DNA of 64,000 bases, taken from assembly GCF_964204645.1 (NCBI RefSeq), contig NC_134025.1, positions 31,216,001 through 31,280,000 on the forward strand, written 5' to 3'. Each line of letters begins with the position of its first letter. Position 1 is the stretch's first letter. Shown here piece by piece: positions 61,836 through 64,000 of this stretch. Source of the stretch: Tubulanus polymorphus. Its lineage: Eukaryota; Nemertea; Palaeonemertea; Tubulaniformes; Tubulanidae. Made by a program: the position numbers and the translations under genes. A model generated the notes under the pieces. The model was not told the origin of the DNA. It saw only the letters and a program-made list of their open reading frames with translations, and ran no database searches.

Positions 61836-61994
61836 CCCGAACGACCCGGTTGCGGATACTGGATCCGGTTCTGCTCTGGTTATTATCGGTCGAGTATCCA
61901 CACGCACACGTAACATGATCGGTAACACATTAAAACTGTTTTACATTTATCCATTTTTCGACTTGCTATAAACTAAGAGCTCTTAACCGAATTG

Positions 61995-62055
61995 CTTCAA
62001 CAAGCGGTAGCCGACGACTTCAACAAGCGGTACCCGACGACTTCAACAAGCGGTA
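61995..62055. repeat. 22-bp direct repeat x3
   Basis: Three units of CTTCAACAAGCGGTACCCGA plus CGA, with one base change each. Confidence 0.85.
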
Positions 62056-62059
62056 CCCT

Positions 62060-63127
62060 ACGATACGCCGCGACGCGAATTCTGGATAATGCATGAACCT
62101 TTATAGATTTGACCGTATTTGAATTGCCGGCAAGCGTTCGAGCATCATCATTTTATCGGGTGTTCGAATGTAGAATGTTTTAGTTTACTTTGCTTCAGAA
62201 TATCCAGCGCTATCGTGTACTCAAACATTCATTAGCTGACGTGTTTGCTGGTCGACGTTTCCAGCGTTTTGCCACACATATAGATGTCGCATTTTGATCG
62301 AGTTTACGATTTTTTTTTTTATTTGTTTCGCTTCAGTGACGACGCAACGAACACTCAACATAATCATAAAAAATTCATTCTAATCGATATTTCATTGCGA
62401 GATTCTCGTGTACAGGACAGGTATAAAGTGAAGCCGCTACCTTCATCGCGTAACAACAACGTGTCCTTTTGTCGTACAGGCCACAAACTGGTTTGTACCA
62501 GAACAACCCAAAACTGACCTATTTGGTCAATCTATAGATCGCGCATGAGTGGTCTGTGTAAGGTTTGTTTGCCGTCTCATACTGACCATGATCTCACTGA
62601 CTGTGGTCGCATAACATGATGATTACATAATCAGATAGGTGACACGACCACATTAGATGTAAGCTTGAATAAATCAGAATAAATGATGTCTGTTGATCGA
62701 ATGTTAAATGTTTTAGTTTACATTGCTAGAGTATGGCGCCGATTCGGATCAGAATTGAAGCTAAATGTGGCTGATGTTCGCACATTCAATATCTACGTTA
62801 ATGCAATTTGACGCGTTTAATTTCTCCCGCAGAAACACTATACATTTTCAATCGATACCATTTACAAAGTTCAGAAATCATATTCAATTTTGTTACGTAT
62901 TGAATTATCAACACAAAAGAACCTTTACAAATTTGAGATCGATTTTAGGACTTTGTATTCACAAAACAATTACAATTTCTGGATAGAAATGATTTGATTT
63001 CTAACAAACAGACGAATATTGTCTCTGATAGATAAAGCATTGTTAATATCGATTCTTTCCTTCGCTTAAAACTATTTTCAAATATGTGCAGATACAACCT
63101 GTCCACAAAGGAGACCGGTTTGAAATA
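62060..63127. other. Region upstream of the GPCR gene
   Basis: No independent gene. The block AATGTTTTAGTTTACTTTGC (near 62168) recurs at 62703-62730 with small changes. An acceptor (AATATGTGCAG, near 63092) shortly before the GPCR ATG suggests an untranslated first exon somewhere here. Confidence 0.4.
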
Positions 63128-64000
63128 ATGAATTCAAGTTATTTGGAAGTTGGTCGAGCTTATAACAGCTACATCGTTCTAATGTCTGTAGTGAACAAGT
63201 CCGGAGTCTACCGTACTGTGTCACTGGTCACTCTGCCGGTCTTGTTCTTGTTTGGAGCCTTCGGAAATTCGGCTACTTTCCTGATAATGATAAGTCGCAG
63301 ATTCCGCAGTTTATCTTACGCTAATTATCTGATCGTTTTGTCAGTCAGTGATTTAGTTTATTGTATCAATCTATCTTTGATGCCTGTTTTACAGTTTGTT
63401 CTGTTGAAAACAAAAAGCGGAGCCGCATTTATCATGAATTCACTGATCAGTTGTCAAACCTATGAATTTATCTCAACACTGGCAATCCGTAATAGTTCGT
63501 GGTTAATAGTAGCGATATCTCTAGAACGAGCGGCAGTTGTTCTCTTCCCGATCACATCTCGTTTGATATGTACACCGACATTCGCTAGATTTACTACATT
63601 GATAATTACCGCAGTGAATGTACTGTTTATTTGTCTCACACCTGCTTTATCTTTGCATTTTACCGATCAGTCTTTCGGATGTTACTATAAATTATCAGAT
63701 CAAATAACATATTTTATGATCACTGTCATTTACGTTTACATCCTACCGTTAACATTGATTATCACATCAAATTCTGTTATAATAATTCAGTTGTTCAGAG
63801 GTTCAAAAATAGTTTCGTCCGATCAGAAAACTACAAAATCAAAACGTACGACAATAATGCTTGTAACAGTTTCACTGGCATTTGCAACATTTACACTTCC
63901 AACCACTGTTAGTGGATTATTACCAATCTCCCCGGAACAGAGAGAATTTCTATTGTATATTTTCGCCATTCAGTTCCAATTATGCAACTGCGCGGTCAAT
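63128..64000 (+). CDS. Class A (rhodopsin-family) G-protein-coupled receptor, 3' end beyond window
   Basis: Open frame of 291 codons to the window edge. Two N-glycosylation sites (NSS at 2, NKS at 23) precede TM1. Landmarks: TM1 GAFGNSATF with N47; TM2 LSVSDLVY with D75; C109 before TM3 and C185 in extracellular loop 2 for the usual disulphide; SLERAAVVLFP after TM3, with ERA (133-135) in place of DRY; TM5 YILP with P207; TM6 FTLPTTV; TM7 reaching LCNCAVN at the edge, where the NP of NPxxY would follow. The ER-x3-V-x-FP variant after TM3 is typical of invertebrate neuropeptide-type orphan receptors. The TM6 tryptophan of CWxP is absent (FTLP). Plasma-membrane receptor, ligand unknown. Confidence 0.93.
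   Translation, partial: MNSSYLEVGRAYNSYIVLMSVVNKSGVYRTVSLVTLPVLFLFGAFGNSATFLIMISRRFRSLSYANYLIVLSVSDLVYCINLSLMPVLQFVLLKTKSGAAFIMNSLISCQTYEFISTLAIRNSSWLIVAISLERAAVVLFPITSRLICTPTFARFTTLIITAVNVLFICLTPALSLHFTDQSFGCYYKLSDQITYFMITVIYVYILPLTLIITSNSVIIIQLFRGSKIVSSDQKTTKSKRTTIMLVTVSLAFATFTLPTTVSGLLPISPEQREFLLYIFAIQFQLCNCAVN

Noticed and set aside
61517-61913. Repetitive frames from the 21-base array
   Set aside because: Period divisible by three with no stop; two different frames are equally open.

Overview
This is animal nuclear DNA. Its genes have many short introns with GT-AG borders, metazoan polyadenylation signals and TATA boxes. Two divergent TALE-class homeobox genes resemble the spiralian-specific SPILE group, and the secreted protein families look lophotrochozoan. 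The best guess is a spiralian, probably a mollusc; the species cannot be named from this sequence. Tandem repeats fill many introns.

Layout. (1) 1-16.4 kb, minus strand: the N-terminal WD40 half of TULP4 (tubby-like protein 4), seven coding exons, running off the left edge. Its largest intron (307-5853 region) contains two intronless, head-to-head homeobox genes (1433-2284 minus, 4137-4958 plus). (2) 15.8-17.5 kb: the divergent TULP4/INO80 intergenic region, with six same-strand CTCF-like motifs and one CRE. (3) 17.5-36.2 kb, plus strand: a complete INO80 chromatin-remodelling ATPase, which I could splice into 32 coding exons and an uninterrupted 1,486-residue protein. Minisatellites begin just downstream of the 5' splice site in many of its introns, including a 4.2-kb almost G-free pyrimidine tract. 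(4) 36.2-44.2 kb: gene-poor DNA with an inverted pair of reverse-transcriptase relics, repeated exon-like modules, and short inverted-repeat (MITE-like) elements. (5) 44.4-59.5 kb, plus strand: a tandem family of four small secreted proteins with 13-14 cysteines and identical four-coding-exon structure. Their modules resemble the Cys/His-rich repeats of the PCSK9 C-terminus. A ChaC gamma-glutamylcyclotransferase gene (minus strand, 48.9-50.5 kb) sits between family members 1 and 2; its promoter holds one CRE and two ATF4/C-EBP (CARE) sites. (6) 60.7-61.1 kb, minus: a secreted six-cysteine peptide precursor with eclosion-hormone-like cysteine spacing. (7) 63.1-64 kb, plus: a class A GPCR cut by the right edge.

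TULP4 and INO80 are probably co-located housekeeping genes sharing a divergent promoter region. The homeobox pair is a nested, independently regulated unit. The cysteine-rich array is a lineage-specific expansion by unequal crossing-over, with promoters and introns copied along with the genes. I saw no rRNA gene, intact tRNA gene or CRISPR array.
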